Shown here: piece by piece, positions 46,835-55,566 of the stretch
Layout: every line of letters begins with the position of its first letter
Position numbering within the stretch: position 1 is the first letter of the stretch
Origin: Cardiobacteriaceae bacterium
Lineage (GTDB): Bacteria > Pseudomonadota > Gammaproteobacteria > Cardiobacteriales > Cardiobacteriaceae
Direction: 5' to 3'
Assembly: GCA_017484165.1 (NCBI GenBank)
Contig: JAFUTP010000053.1
Coordinates: forward strand, 16,088 to 80,087
DNA length: 64,000 bases
Notes under the pieces: generated by a model
Told to the model about the DNA's origin: nothing
Databases searched by the model: none
The model's input: only the letters and a program-made list of their open reading frames with translations
Program-made: the position numbers and the translations under genes

Positions 46835-47776
46835 CTAATAGAAATAAGTCGTTTTGGCATCAGCTTGCGCATCACTAGCGATGAAATTAACGGTTTCGTC
46901 AAATGTTTTTTCCTTCCAGAATTTATTTATCTCCGCTGCTACCGCTTCGGCATTGTCCATATGCAGATGATGACCGCCAGATAAGCGTTTAACTTGAATA
47001 TCGCGAGTTGCCTCGTATCTTGCTTGCAAAAACGGCATTTGCGGCGCATGCCCTTGGTCGGCTTCAATCATCAACACGCTTGCGGTAATTTCACGCATAA
47101 AACTCAACACTTGTTCTTCTGAAAACGCCGATGGCTGCCAAAAACGCAATCTACGGTCGCTAACAAACTGCCAACCGTTGGGAGTTTCTTGCAAAGAGCG
47201 GCGCAGTAAGAGTTCGGCGTTTTCAGGTTTCATTGCGCCTACTTGCAGACGCGCACGGATTAAGGCTTCTAAATCGTGTTGGCGACCAGAACGGCTTACG
47301 CGGTAATCCAAATTAGGAAATAAACGCCGAACCCGCGCAGGAATTGGATCGTTATCCGAATTTATCCGCGAACCGTAAAGCTCGATGCAAACCATTCTTC
47401 CGACTTGTTCGGGAAAACATCCCGCGTAAAAGGAAGCAATTGCCGAGCCAAGCGAATGAGTGAGTAAATCGAATTTCTTAATTCCCAAAGCATCGGCAAT
47501 GTGATAGAGGTCATATAAATAATCCCCGAAATGACAACCGCCACCGAGCGGACGATGCTGCGAATGTCCGTGTCCAGCAAGCTCAATTGCCAAAATATTG
47601 ATATCGGGATTTTCGGCGAGTAGATATGGCGCAAGGCGAGCAAAACTCATTGCATTGTCAAGCCAGCCGTGCAAAGCGATAACCGTATGTTTGCCCTTAC
47701 CGTAACGCAAAGCCGTTAAGCGAATATGCGGTAAGTCGATGATGATTTCCTCAAAATTTTCTTGTGCTGCGGTCAT
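46835..47776 (-). CDS. Alpha/beta hydrolase
   Basis: A 313-residue cytoplasmic alpha/beta-fold hydrolase. The oxyanion segment VIALHGWLDNAMSFARLAP, the AIELAGHGHSQHRP strand and the nucleophile elbow DLLTHSLGSAIASFY (H-S-L-G-S, instead of G-x-S-x-G) are clear, as is the catalytic His near GGHHLHMDNAEAV at the end. This matches the SERHL-like group; substrate unknown. No signal peptide. Start ATG at 47776; the genes on both sides belong to other units and dispersed repeats flank it. Confidence 0.88.
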   Translation of the reverse strand: MTAAQENFEEIIIDLPHIRLTALRYGKGKHTVIALHGWLDNAMSFARLAPYLLAENPDINILAIELAGHGHSQHRPLGGGCHFGDYLYDLYHIADALGIKKFDLLTHSLGSAIASFYAGCFPEQVGRMVCIELYGSRINSDNDPIPARVRRLFPNLDYRVSRSGRQHDLEALIRARLQVGAMKPENAELLLRRSLQETPNGWQFVSDRRLRFWQPSAFSEEQVLSFMREITASVLMIEADQGHAPQMPFLQARYEATRDIQVKRLSGGHHLHMDNAEAVAAEINKFWKEKTFDETVNFIASDAQADAKTTYFY

Positions 47777-47880
47777 TTTTTGTGTTCCTTACTGTGTTCC
47801 TTAAAAATTCAGAAAACGCGAGATTTTAATTTTTTTACCGCTGCTAGCGAGTTTTCACTAAATCGTCAAGAACTAATAGA

Positions 47881-47995
47881 CATCTAAATTTAGTGCAGTC
47901 CTATTTTTTTACTTCGTCATCCTGAGCACAGCGAAGGATCTACCGATAAAGATTTTTCGCCTGCGGCTCAAAATGACGAATTTTGTAGATACGCC
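47881..47995 (+). repeat. Dispersed hairpin element, copy G
   Basis: Forward-orientation copy (CATCTAAATTTAGTGC at the left; ATTTTGTAGATACGCC at the right) in the 346-bp gap before the TonB receptor. Its first few terminal bases have been lost. Confidence 0.82.
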
Positions 47996-48000
47996 TTAAT

Positions 48001-48019
48001 GTCATTAGCACGAGTTATA
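48001..48019 (+). repeat. 19-bp exact copy of an internal yigZ sequence
   Basis: GTCATTAGCACGAGTTATA is identical to bases 50837-50855 inside yigZ (the codons for the conserved ITRANDD segment) in the same strand. It lies right after dispersed repeat G, 5 bases from its end. The rest of the 47777-48122 gap holds no gene. Confidence 0.6.
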
Positions 48020-48122
48020 TCTATGTCTAAATGAGAAAAATTTTTATTAGAAATAAGATTTATCTTTTAGAATAATGAGAAACAATCTTATTTTTAATTC
48101 AGAAAATTTTCGAGGTAAAAAA

Positions 48123-50324
48123 ATGCAGCTTAAACGCAAACTATCCGCTCTAATTGCCGTAATCAGCGCAAATACAGCAGTCGCACAAAATATTACGGAA
48201 TATCAAGCTTTTGAGCCAAATTCTGGTATCAATACGGTAAACACTAGCAGTTATGCTAATTATTCCAGCACTCCGAACACAAATGTCAGCACAAATAACA
48301 CATTTGTCGATACAACCGATTATCAGGCTGGTTCTAGCAGCAGAAATACGCCCAAAAGCGGCGAATTAGGCACGATTACGGTTACGGGCGCAAAAACCGC
48401 AAATGGTTACAACTATTACGAACCGATTAAGTCCGATAACAACTTGACTAATGTCAATGTGGTAGCAGGCGAAAAATTACAGGAAGCTGGATATACAAAT
48501 TTTTCTGATGCCTTGCGTCGCACGCCTGGTGTGAGCGTCAATGCTGCGGGAACTGCAATTGATATTCGCGGTCAAGGTTCTGATGCGACGACTTCGGTAA
48601 AAACAATGGTTGATGGCATTGAAATGCACCAAATGGGCGGACACGGCAGCCGTTCGCTCGACAGCTATGTCGGAGTGGAAGAAATTGACCATATTGAAAT
48701 TATGCCTGGCGGCGGTGCGGTGGAATACGGTTCGGGCACGCGTGGTGGTGCGGTGAATGTGGTTACCAAAGGTTTTACGGGCGATAAATTGTCGCTGGGC
48801 ACAAAGTTGTATGACTACGGCAGCACAAATAACGGACAAAGTCTAAATTTCGGCGCGGCAAAAGGTTTTGGCGAGAATTTTGCCCTTGCGATTAACGGTG
48901 ATTTTGCCGATAGCGATGGCTTTCAAGATTATTCCTCTTCTCATAGTTCTAGAATAAATACTAAATTATATTTTAACCTCAACGAAGACCATAAAATCAC
49001 CGCATCAGTGTCGAATTATCGCGATAACAGACACGGTGGAGCGGCTGGTATTCACGAAGAAATTTATAGCTACAACCGTAAATACAACAAGCCACCTACT
49101 GGTGATAAATCAACTTACCGCCAACCGCAAGCGGCAATTGAATATAAAGGGAATTTTTCCGATACATTTGAATTAGAAGCCAAGCTCGACGGCAGAAAAT
49201 ATCAAACCACCAACGGTATTTCTTCTAGCTTTGCCGATACGGTTTGGGACGGAAAACTAGCGGGAAAATATAAATACGCTGACGATTCCTATGCAAAAGT
49301 CGGACTTGTTCATACACACCATAACGGGCAAACTAACTACTCTTCGGGCAATGTTTCGATTTATGAAAAAGATACCGATGCGGTTTATTTAAGCTCGAAA
49401 CATAAATTTAACGACATATTTACGATGAATTCAGGTCTCCGTTATGAAAAAGGCGATTATGTTTATGACTATCCAGTAACCGTCGACCGCGTCAAGAAAG
49501 AATTGCACACGCAAGGAACTACCAAAGATTATTTAGTTGAACTTCGTCCGACAATTACCTATTCGGATACGGGCGAAGCTTATGCCAAATTCACCCGTGG
49601 CACGACTTCTCCATCGCCGCTTAATTACCGCTCGATGAAACGCGAAAACGGAATTACCGAATATTTCGATAATCCAGATTTAGATTCTGAAACTTATACA
49701 ACTTATGAATTAGGCATTAAAGATAACTTGAATTGGTCAAAAATAAATGCTGCGGTTTATTACAACCGTAATAAAGGTGAAATCGTTAATACAAATCCGA
49801 GTGCATCTGGACACTGCCAATCCGACCCTAATTGTTCGGGAACTCATTACATAAATTTAGATAAAACCGACCGCAAGGGGGTAGAAATTGGACTCGAACA
49901 GGAGCTTTTAGACGATAAATTGCACTTATACGAAAACGCGCAATTTATTTCCGCCAAACGCAAAGACGGCACGGGTTCAAAAGTGCCGTATGTGCCCTCG
50001 GTGCAAGCAAATTTCGGCGCAAGATACAAAGTTAATGACAACTTCTCGCTCACGGGAGATTTAACCGTAAAAGGCAAGTCGGAAGACGCATCAGGCAACG
50101 ATTACAACTCCTACACCTTGGCGGATATCGGTGCGCAATATAAATTCAAGGGATTGAAAGTGTCAGCGGGAATAAATAATCTTTTTGATAAGAAGTATTA
50201 CACCAGCAGGTCAGCACCCGTTATTTATTCAGGTGCGATGGCGGCATATTCACAAAATTATTGGACTTACACTCCAGGAGCAGGACGGCAATATTATTTG
50301 AATGCTAGATATGATTTTTTGTGA
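48123..50324 (+). CDS. TonB-dependent outer-membrane receptor
   Basis: A 733-residue TonB-dependent transporter. Signal peptide (residues 1-21, cleavage near AVAQ), an Asn/Thr/Ser-rich spacer of ~60 residues, a TonB-box-like GTITVTGA (83-90), the plug domain with LRRTPGVSVNAAGTAIDIRG and GGGAVEYGSGTRGGAVNVVT, and a 22-stranded barrel ending INNLFDKKYYTSR and YYLNARYDFL. A loop near residue 570 contains a CQSDPNC disulfide. Ligand unknown (iron or haem chelate likely for the family). The ATG at 48123 has GAGG upstream and begins the signal peptide; a longer start at 48075 is rejected. No TonB, ExbB or periplasmic partner is next to it. Confidence 0.93.
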   Translation: MQLKRKLSALIAVISANTAVAQNITEYQAFEPNSGINTVNTSSYANYSSTPNTNVSTNNTFVDTTDYQAGSSSRNTPKSGELGTITVTGAKTANGYNYYEPIKSDNNLTNVNVVAGEKLQEAGYTNFSDALRRTPGVSVNAAGTAIDIRGQGSDATTSVKTMVDGIEMHQMGGHGSRSLDSYVGVEEIDHIEIMPGGGAVEYGSGTRGGAVNVVTKGFTGDKLSLGTKLYDYGSTNNGQSLNFGAAKGFGENFALAINGDFADSDGFQDYSSSHSSRINTKLYFNLNEDHKITASVSNYRDNRHGGAAGIHEEIYSYNRKYNKPPTGDKSTYRQPQAAIEYKGNFSDTFELEAKLDGRKYQTTNGISSSFADTVWDGKLAGKYKYADDSYAKVGLVHTHHNGQTNYSSGNVSIYEKDTDAVYLSSKHKFNDIFTMNSGLRYEKGDYVYDYPVTVDRVKKELHTQGTTKDYLVELRPTITYSDTGEAYAKFTRGTTSPSPLNYRSMKRENGITEYFDNPDLDSETYTTYELGIKDNLNWSKINAAVYYNRNKGEIVNTNPSASGHCQSDPNCSGTHYINLDKTDRKGVEIGLEQELLDDKLHLYENAQFISAKRKDGTGSKVPYVPSVQANFGARYKVNDNFSLTGDLTVKGKSEDASGNDYNSYTLADIGAQYKFKGLKVSAGINNLFDKKYYTSRSAPVIYSGAMAAYSQNYWTYTPGAGRQYYLNARYDFL

Positions 50325-50410
50325 ATAAATAAAGACCATTAAACACACTTGAAAGCAATTTTTCATTAAATCTTCATTGCAATTACTGTGAGAGTTCATA
50401 GTAGATTTTT

Positions 50411-50437
50411 CCCCGAATTGATTTCGGGGATTTTTTT
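50411..50437 (+). terminator. Rho-independent terminator of the TonB receptor gene
   Basis: Stem CCCCGAA / TTCGGGG (50411-50417 and 50423-50429) with a five-base loop and a run of seven T after it, 87 bp after the receptor stop. Confidence 0.8.
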
Positions 50438-50446
50438 ATCTCGCAT

Positions 50447-51049
50447 TTAAGCGGTAACTTCCATTGCCCCTGCATCAAGAAGAATTTTTTCTGCCCTATC
50501 AAAATCTAATTCGGTTTGAAATGTGAGTCGAAACGGCGGCGTGATTATTTCTTTACTTATTTCCGTCATTTCTGCCCGTTTAGCGGCGGAGAGAACTCGA
50601 TTGATTGCAGCGTAATCACTAATTAGAGCGGTAATTTCTAGTTTGGCAATGAGGGGAATAAGTTTTGCTTTATCAATTGCCTCACTGGCAGCAGTTTTGT
50701 AAGCGCGAATTAAACCCGTTGTGCCAAGCAGCGTGCCGCCGAAATAGCGCACGACAATAATTGCGGCATCGGATAAATTGGCAGAAATAATCTGATTTTG
50801 AATCGGCAGCCCTGCTGTGCCACTCGGTTCGCCATCGTCATTAGCACGAGTTATAAATTTGTCAATCCCGAAGCGGTAAGCGTAACAATGATGTTTGGCT
50901 TTGAAATGCTCTTTTTTTAACTCTGAAAGTTTTTCGTTTAATTTGTCCTGACTGTTGCAGGGAAATAAATAAGCCAAAAAACGACTTCCCTTATCACGAA
51001 AAATCCCTTCATTTATTCCTTCGACGGTAAGTAAAACTGCTTTATTCAT
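50447..51049 (-). CDS. yigZ: YigZ/IMPACT family protein
   Basis: A 200-residue protein of the IMPACT family, possibly acting on translation control; biochemical role not fixed. The N-terminal half shows KGSRFLAYLFP, the KHHCYAYRFG strand and the signature NDDGEPSGTAGLPIQN and VVRYFGGTLLGTTGLIRAY; the C-terminal half is the small DUF1949-type domain. The segment coding for ITRANDD is duplicated exactly at 48001-48019. Start ATG at 51049. Confidence 0.93.
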   Translation of the reverse strand: MNKAVLLTVEGINEGIFRDKGSRFLAYLFPCNSQDKLNEKLSELKKEHFKAKHHCYAYRFGIDKFITRANDDGEPSGTAGLPIQNQIISANLSDAAIIVVRYFGGTLLGTTGLIRAYKTAASEAIDKAKLIPLIAKLEITALISDYAAINRVLSAAKRAEMTEISKEIITPPFRLTFQTELDFDRAEKILLDAGAMEVTA

Positions 51050-51194
51050 TACAAGTTAAGTGCTATGAAAAAATATGAACTAATCATTGTTTCAAAAATA
51101 CAACAAATTATTTCTTTTCTCGCGTTTTGTGCTAAACTGCGCGCTCTTATTCAATCTCCAATTAACCTTAATTCAAGTACATAGGAAAAAACAA

Positions 51195-51677
51195 ATGAAA
51201 TTTGCTCCTGTTCTTTTTGTAGCTGCTTTTGCTGTTGCAACTGCTAGCGCACAACAAGCTACTGTTGGCGGACAACCAGTTCAAGTTCGCAATCTTGATC
51301 AACTTACTGCTGTTCCTGCAAATACTCCTTTAATGCCAGCAAATGCTGCTCGCGCTCGTGCAGCAATTCCCGTAAAACAAATCAAAGTTGATAGCAACGG
51401 TGTTGCTCATCTTTCTGGTGCAGTTCGCAGATTGGGTGAAGATGTTTATCGCTTCCAAGGCAATGCTGGTGATGTTGTTCGTGTAATCAGCAAAAAAGCC
51501 ACCGCAATGGAATTTGCGATTTTCTCTCCACAATCTGGCACTAATTTCGGCACAAATGTAGTTTTACCAGCTGATGGTGTTTATGAAGTTCGTATTGTCA
51601 ATAACCGTCGTAAAGCTGCTTGGGACAAAACTCCGCATCCTTATAACTTAACTTTCACTTTGGCTCGCGGAAGATAA
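51195..51677 (+). CDS. Secreted small beta-rich protein (PliG/PPC-like)
   Basis: A 160-residue exported protein with signal peptide MKFAPVLFVAAFAVATASA. The mature C-terminal ~80 residues look like a PPC/PliG-type beta sandwich: VYRFQGNAGDVVRVISK, FAIFSPQSGTNFGTN, VVLPADGVYEVRIVNNRR, and PYNLTFTLAR at the end (compare A-GDYTVRV-LMR-A and Y-LT-I in g-type lysozyme inhibitors). No cysteines. The ATG at 51195 has AGGA 12 bases upstream; a longer frame from 51087 is rejected. It stands alone, with a strong terminator after it, and its codon pattern suggests a highly expressed protein (all-Gly/Ala/Val and few rare codons). Function is inference. Confidence 0.7.
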   Translation: MKFAPVLFVAAFAVATASAQQATVGGQPVQVRNLDQLTAVPANTPLMPANAARARAAIPVKQIKVDSNGVAHLSGAVRRLGEDVYRFQGNAGDVVRVISKKATAMEFAIFSPQSGTNFGTNVVLPADGVYEVRIVNNRRKAAWDKTPHPYNLTFTLARGR

Positions 51678-51710
51678 TTTTTTATCTTGTGGCTGATAAA
51701 AAAAATCGAA

Positions 51711-51737
51711 AAACGCTGGATTTTCCAGCGTTTTTTT
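51711..51737 (+). terminator. Rho-independent terminator
   Basis: Ten-base perfect stem AAACGCTGGA / TCCAGCGTTT with a TTT loop and seven T, 33 bp after the secreted-protein stop. Confidence 0.88.
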
Positions 51738-51755
51738 ATGCAATTTGGATAGCTT

Positions 51756-52475
51756 ATGAAATGCTTGGTATTAGACAAATATCCACCTTTTTTGCCGCTT
51801 GAAAATTATTCGCTTTTATCCTCTGTGCCTGATAGCGATTTTTATTTACGGGAAATTGACGGCATTTGGCGCTTATTTTTTGCCGAGCAAGAATTGTTGC
51901 ATTTAGATTTTGCTTCGGCGTTTTACCGTGCCCGCGGTGGTCTGGAATATTTACCGAAAGCGTTTAAGAATTGCGAGCGTATTTTTGACGCTACCGCTGG
52001 TTTTGGGCGGGATTCTTGGCTACTTGCCTATCGCGGTAAAAATATTTTGCTTTGCGAACGCAATCCTTATTTAGCCACTTTGCTGTTGCAGGCGAAATTT
52101 CTCTCTGAGCGGCAGGAAAAAATCCTTGCGGTTGCTCGGCGCATTGAAATTATTTTTGCCGATAGTCGGGAATATTTATCAAGCAAGACGGCGGCGGATT
52201 TTGATGCGATTTATCTCGACCCGATGTATCCCGAAAAGAAAAAAAATGCGGCAGTGAAGAAGGAAATGCAGATTTTGCACCGTCTTTTGGAAATGCCTGA
52301 TTTAGCGGAACAGGAACGGTTATTTTTTGCGGCAACGGAAAGCGGTGTAGAAAAAATTGTGGTTAAACGCCCGAATTACGCCTGTGAGTTAAGCGCGAAA
52401 ATTCCTGAAAATTACCGTCTTAATCACACGGTTAATGCGGTAAATACTCGTTATGTTGTTTATATGCGCAATTAA
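51756..52475 (+). CDS. rsmJ: 16S rRNA (guanine1516-N2)-methyltransferase
   Basis: RsmJ methylates G1516 of 16S rRNA. The 239-residue Rossmann methyltransferase has the family SAM motif IFDATAGFGRDSWLLAYRG, LLCERNPYLATLLL, then DFDAIYLDPMYPEKKKNAA and VKKEMQILHRLL, and it ends with VVKRPNYA and NTRYVVY. The start at 51756 is only 18 bp after the terminator of the preceding gene, so a promoter must lie within or near that terminator or in the upstream gene. Confidence 0.9.
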   Translation: MKCLVLDKYPPFLPLENYSLLSSVPDSDFYLREIDGIWRLFFAEQELLHLDFASAFYRARGGLEYLPKAFKNCERIFDATAGFGRDSWLLAYRGKNILLCERNPYLATLLLQAKFLSERQEKILAVARRIEIIFADSREYLSSKTAADFDAIYLDPMYPEKKKNAAVKKEMQILHRLLEMPDLAEQERLFFAATESGVEKIVVKRPNYACELSAKIPENYRLNHTVNAVNTRYVVYMRN

Positions 52476-52505
52476 CGGCTTCTTGCGTTGTAATGAGCCG
52501 TTTTT
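52474..52505 (+). terminator. Probable terminator of rsmJ
   Basis: AACGGCT / AGCCGTT (52474-52480 and 52496-52502) with a 15-base loop and a short T-run; it starts at the rsmJ stop. The loop is longer than usual. The convergent yhcH-like gene ends at 52523. Confidence 0.55.
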
Positions 52506-52522
52506 ACCGTCAATTTCGTCGT

Positions 52523-52978
52523 TTATGGCACTTTTAGCTTAAATACAGCTTTTAAGATTTTTTCTGATTTTTCGGCGATTAAGCCTGTTTGATGCGCATC
52601 TTCGGGATTAAAAACAATCAAGCTTGATTTTTCCGCGGCAAGAGCAAATTTTTGGAGATTTTCCGCTGGTGGTTCAATCGATAAAAAGTCGCGTTCGGCG
52701 TTGTATTCCCCGCAATTGCAAAGCGAAACATCCGTAAATGCAACTTTTTCCCTACCGCGCAAAACGAGGTGAATATCGATGTATTTGCGGTGTGCTTCCC
52801 AAATTCTTTTTTCTTTGGTATCGGTTTGATATTCAAAAACATTGACAAAAAAATCCCTACCTTCAATTTCGCGCTCACCTAAATTGTCAGCGAGTTTTTC
52901 CGCTGAAATTTCATTCAAAAAAGCGAGCACTTTGCGGATGGGATAAGTTGCGGTGTCGGTCAAAGAAAAATATTGCAT
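52523..52978 (-). CDS. YhcH/YjgK/YiaL family protein
   Basis: A 151-residue cupin-like protein of the YhcH/YjgK/YiaL (DUF386) family; E. coli YhcH sits in the sialic-acid operon and related members act on sugar anomers or isomers. The EAHRKYIDIHLVLRGREKV block with metal-binding His/Glu, DVSLCNCGEYNAERDF and FNPEDAHQTGL are the family hallmarks. It starts 3 bp after nusB on the same strand, so it is in the riboflavin/nusB operon and not with nan genes; its role there is unknown. Confidence 0.85.
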   Translation of the reverse strand: MQYFSLTDTATYPIRKVLAFLNEISAEKLADNLGEREIEGRDFFVNVFEYQTDTKEKRIWEAHRKYIDIHLVLRGREKVAFTDVSLCNCGEYNAERDFLSIEPPAENLQKFALAAEKSSLIVFNPEDAHQTGLIAEKSEKILKAVFKLKVP

Positions 52979-52981
52979 TTT

Positions 52982-53482
52982 TTAACTTCCAGAGTTTTGT
53001 TCTGCGGAGAGATTTTTCGCGCATTTATCCAAAATTTCGTTAATAAAGCGGTAGGAAGTATCAACCGCACCGAAAAGTTTGACTAATTCGACCGCTTCGT
53101 TGATGACGACGGTGTTGTGAATATCGGGTCGGTAAAGGATTTCATAAAAACCAATCCACAAAATTGCGTGTTCGACGGGGTCGATTTCGTCTGTGGCGCG
53201 TTTGGCATATTTTTCGATTAAGGCATCAAGCTCTTCGCGGCGGCTAGTGATTTCCTGATAAGCGAGTTCGAAATATTCCTTATCGTAGTTATCGTCCTGC
53301 TCGTCGCTGTATTCCACAAACAAATCCAGCACGCGGTGCGGTTTATCGCCCGTAATTTGCCATTGATAAAGAATTTGCGTGAGCCTGCGACGGGCATTGA
53401 TGCGTTTTTTCTGGCGGAGGTTACGGGCGCGTTTTTTTTCTGTTTTCTCCGCTAGCTCTTGATTTTGCGCGTGCTGGCTCAT
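52982..53482 (-). CDS. nusB: Transcription antitermination protein NusB
   Basis: NusB, with NusE (S10), binds boxA RNA in rRNA operons to prevent premature termination. The 166-residue protein has a basic, Lys/Arg-rich N-terminal extension before the conserved RNA-binding helix with ARRRLTQILYQWQIT, and the family ends with HNTVVINEAVELVKLFG and RFINEILDKCAK. It is next to ribH (1-base TAATG overlap), a conserved pair in proteobacteria. Confidence 0.95.
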   Translation of the reverse strand: MSQHAQNQELAEKTEKKRARNLRQKKRINARRRLTQILYQWQITGDKPHRVLDLFVEYSDEQDDNYDKEYFELAYQEITSRREELDALIEKYAKRATDEIDPVEHAILWIGFYEILYRPDIHNTVVINEAVELVKLFGAVDTSYRFINEILDKCAKNLSAEQNSGS

Positions 53483-53985
53483 TAGGACAATCTCTCTAAA
53501 TTAGCGAGTAAATTCACCATTTCAATTGCGCTCATTGCCGCGTCTGCGCCTTTATTGCCAGCTTTTGTGCCCGCGCGTTCGACCGCTTCTTCAATGTTGT
53601 TAGTAGTTAGAACGCCAGTAATTACTGGAATGTCATATTTGAGTGCAACTTGTGCAAGACCTTTTGCTTGTTCGGATACGACTACATCGAAATGCGCGGT
53701 TGCACCACGGATAACCGCACCGAGCGCGATGATTGCCGCATATTTTTTACTTTTAGCGCAGGCTTGGGCTGCAAGCGGTAATTCATGCGCGCCTGGAACA
53801 TAGACCACATCGATATTTTCAAGAGATACACCGTGTCGGCGGAGCGTGTCGATCGCGCCCTCTTCTAGTTTTTTGACGATAAATTCATTAAAGCGCGAGC
53901 AAATGATGGCAAAGCGAGCGGCAGAATTAGCGGAAAAATCTCCTTCGATGCGTCTCGGTTGCGAGTTTGAAAGCTGTTTAGTCAT
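53482..53985 (-). CDS. ribH: 6,7-dimethyl-8-ribityllumazine synthase
   Basis: RibH condenses a pyrimidine amine with 3,4-dihydroxy-2-butanone 4-phosphate to make lumazine for riboflavin. The 167-residue protein shows [35 protein letters not shown], the catalytic His in [12 protein letters not shown], and [19 protein letters not shown]. The ATG at 53985 has AAGGA 12 bases upstream; a longer frame from 54018 is rejected. It sits 45 bp after ribBA and overlaps nusB by one base. Confidence 0.95.
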   Translation of the reverse strand: MTKQLSNSQPRRIEGDFSANSAARFAIICSRFNEFIVKKLEEGAIDTLRRHGVSLENIDVVYVPGAHELPLAAQACAKSKKYAAIIALGAVIRGATAHFDVVVSEQAKGLAQVALKYDIPVITGVLTTNNIEEAVERAGTKAGNKGADAAMSAIEMVNLLANLERLS

Positions 53986-54030
53986 AAATAAAAAATCCTT
54001 AAAAATTGAAAAAATCAAGCAGTCGTGCGG

Positions 54031-55176
54031 TTAGGAGTTAATAAATTCGCTCACTTCTAACTGATAGCCAGAAATTCCTGAAAAACGATACGGTGCGCTC
54101 ATCAGCCGCATTACTCGCACATTTTGGTTAAGCAAAATTTGCGCCCCGATGCCATAAGTTTTGAGTTCCTGCTCTTGTTTGCGCGGCGGAGGCGCATCGT
54201 GATGCGAAAAAGCGTGCATTCTCTTGATGATATCGTTTTGCGTTTGACCGTCATCAATCACCACCACAATCCCCTTCTCTTCCTTGGAAAGTGCTTCGAG
54301 CGCATCATCCAAACTGTGATGGCGCTCGGGCATTTGCGCATCGAATAAATCAAACAGCGGATTTTGCAAATGCACACGCACGAAAGTCGGCTCATCAGGA
54401 TTGATTTTGCCTTTGACTACCGCATAGTGCATCGTTTTGCTTACCGTGCTTTGGTAGGCGGTCAGGATAAAAGTGCCGTAACGAGTTGGAAGTTCGCAAG
54501 AAGCAACGGGCACAACGGTTTGCTCACGCGCAAGACGGTAAGCGATTAAATCCGCAATCGTGCCGATTTTGATACCGTGAGTTTTGGCAAAAATTTCTAA
54601 ATCGGGACGGCGAGCCATTGTGCCGTCATCTTTCAAGATTTCACAAATTACCGCAGCTGGCTCATAACCCGCAAATCGCGCCAAATCCGAACCAGCTTCG
54701 GTATGTCCAGCACGCACCAACACTCCACCGTCTTTTGCCACAATCGGGAAAATGTGTCCAGGCTGCACAATATCCGCAGGCGTTGCATTGCGAGCGACGG
54801 CGGTTTTAATCGTATGCGCGCGGTCATAGGCGGAAATTCCCGTGGTTACGCCTTGTGCTGCTTCGATTGATACCGTAAAAGCGGTCGAATATGCCGCTGT
54901 ATTGCGCTCGGTTTGCTGCCGAAGTCCCAGCTGTGCTGCCCGCGCCGTAGTAATCGTCAAACAAACCAAACCACGGCAATGCTTAACCATAAAGTTGATG
55001 CCCTCTGGCGTGATGCGCTCGGCAATAAAAACTAAATCGCCCTCGTTTTCGCGGTCTTCATCGTCCATCAAAATAATCGGCTTGCCCGCGGCTAAATCAG
55101 TAATTAGCTCTTCGGTGGAATTGAGAGAAAAATGACTAATCTCTTTTGAGTTGTCTTTAATAATTTCTTGCGACAT
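54031..55176 (-). CDS. ribB: DHBP synthase fused to a degenerate GTP cyclohydrolase II domain
   Basis: The N-terminal half (residues 1-215) is an intact 3,4-dihydroxy-2-butanone 4-phosphate synthase: the acidic loop DDEDRENEGDL (38-48), RGLVCLTITT, and RAGHTEAGSDLARFAG. The C-terminal half has the fold order of GTP cyclohydrolase II (SCELPTRYGTFILTAYQ, RVHLQNPLFDLF) but lacks the expected zinc cysteines of RVHSEC-L-GD-F-S-RCDC and the QEGRGIGL loop; it reads IVVVIDDGQTQNDI there instead. So this domain probably has no cyclohydrolase activity, and a separate ribA would be needed. Such RibB-with-degenerate-RibA fusions occur in other proteobacteria. Start ATG at 55176; ribH and nusB follow. Confidence 0.92.
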   Translation of the reverse strand: MSQEIIKDNSKEISHFSLNSTEELITDLAAGKPIILMDDEDRENEGDLVFIAERITPEGINFMVKHCRGLVCLTITTARAAQLGLRQQTERNTAAYSTAFTVSIEAAQGVTTGISAYDRAHTIKTAVARNATPADIVQPGHIFPIVAKDGGVLVRAGHTEAGSDLARFAGYEPAAVICEILKDDGTMARRPDLEIFAKTHGIKIGTIADLIAYRLAREQTVVPVASCELPTRYGTFILTAYQSTVSKTMHYAVVKGKINPDEPTFVRVHLQNPLFDLFDAQMPERHHSLDDALEALSKEEKGIVVVIDDGQTQNDIIKRMHAFSHHDAPPPRKQEQELKTYGIGAQILLNQNVRVMRLMSAPYRFSGISGYQLEVSEFINS

Positions 55177-55566
55177 AAAGATTCCTAAAAACGAAAAATT
55201 GTTAGCAAAAATGGATAATTTTGCTTATTTGATTGAGACAGATTAGATATTTGAAATTTGCTTGTGATGATTTTTAAGTAATAAATTGAAACACAAGACG
55301 GTATAGAAATCGGGCATTATAGTGATTTAAGCCTTCCGATAGCTTGCGGTAGTTTTAAGTCGCACAAGGCATTAAATAACGGTAATAATTATTTTGTTTG
55401 ATACGCTAAATAATTATCTACAAGAATATAAAAATTTAACCGCAAGAGATAAATATTTTTTAGCAAAGAGTGAATTTTTTTACATTTTTTTATTCCTTAC
55501 AATTAAATAGCAATAAAAAAATCGCATATCCATAGTGAAATAAATTTATTTTCAGGAGCTAAAACA
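55177..55566. other. 390-bp divergent intergenic region, no gene seen
   Basis: Between ribB and the divergent carboxynorspermidine synthase gene. I looked for an FMN riboswitch on the minus strand upstream of ribB and found no RFN-like conserved blocks. The sequence is AT-rich with runs of T (around 55470-55500). AGGAG lies at 55555-55559, the ribosome site of the plus-strand gene. No open frame or repeat element stands out. Confidence 0.6.

Noticed and set aside
48020..48110. Fur box in the TonB receptor leader (AATAATGAGAAACAATC region)
   Set aside because: Only a partial resemblance to the 19-bp Fur consensus in very AT-rich DNA; not strong enough to report.
55177..55400. FMN riboswitch upstream of ribB
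   Set aside because: No RFN-type conserved blocks were found in the leader on the minus strand.
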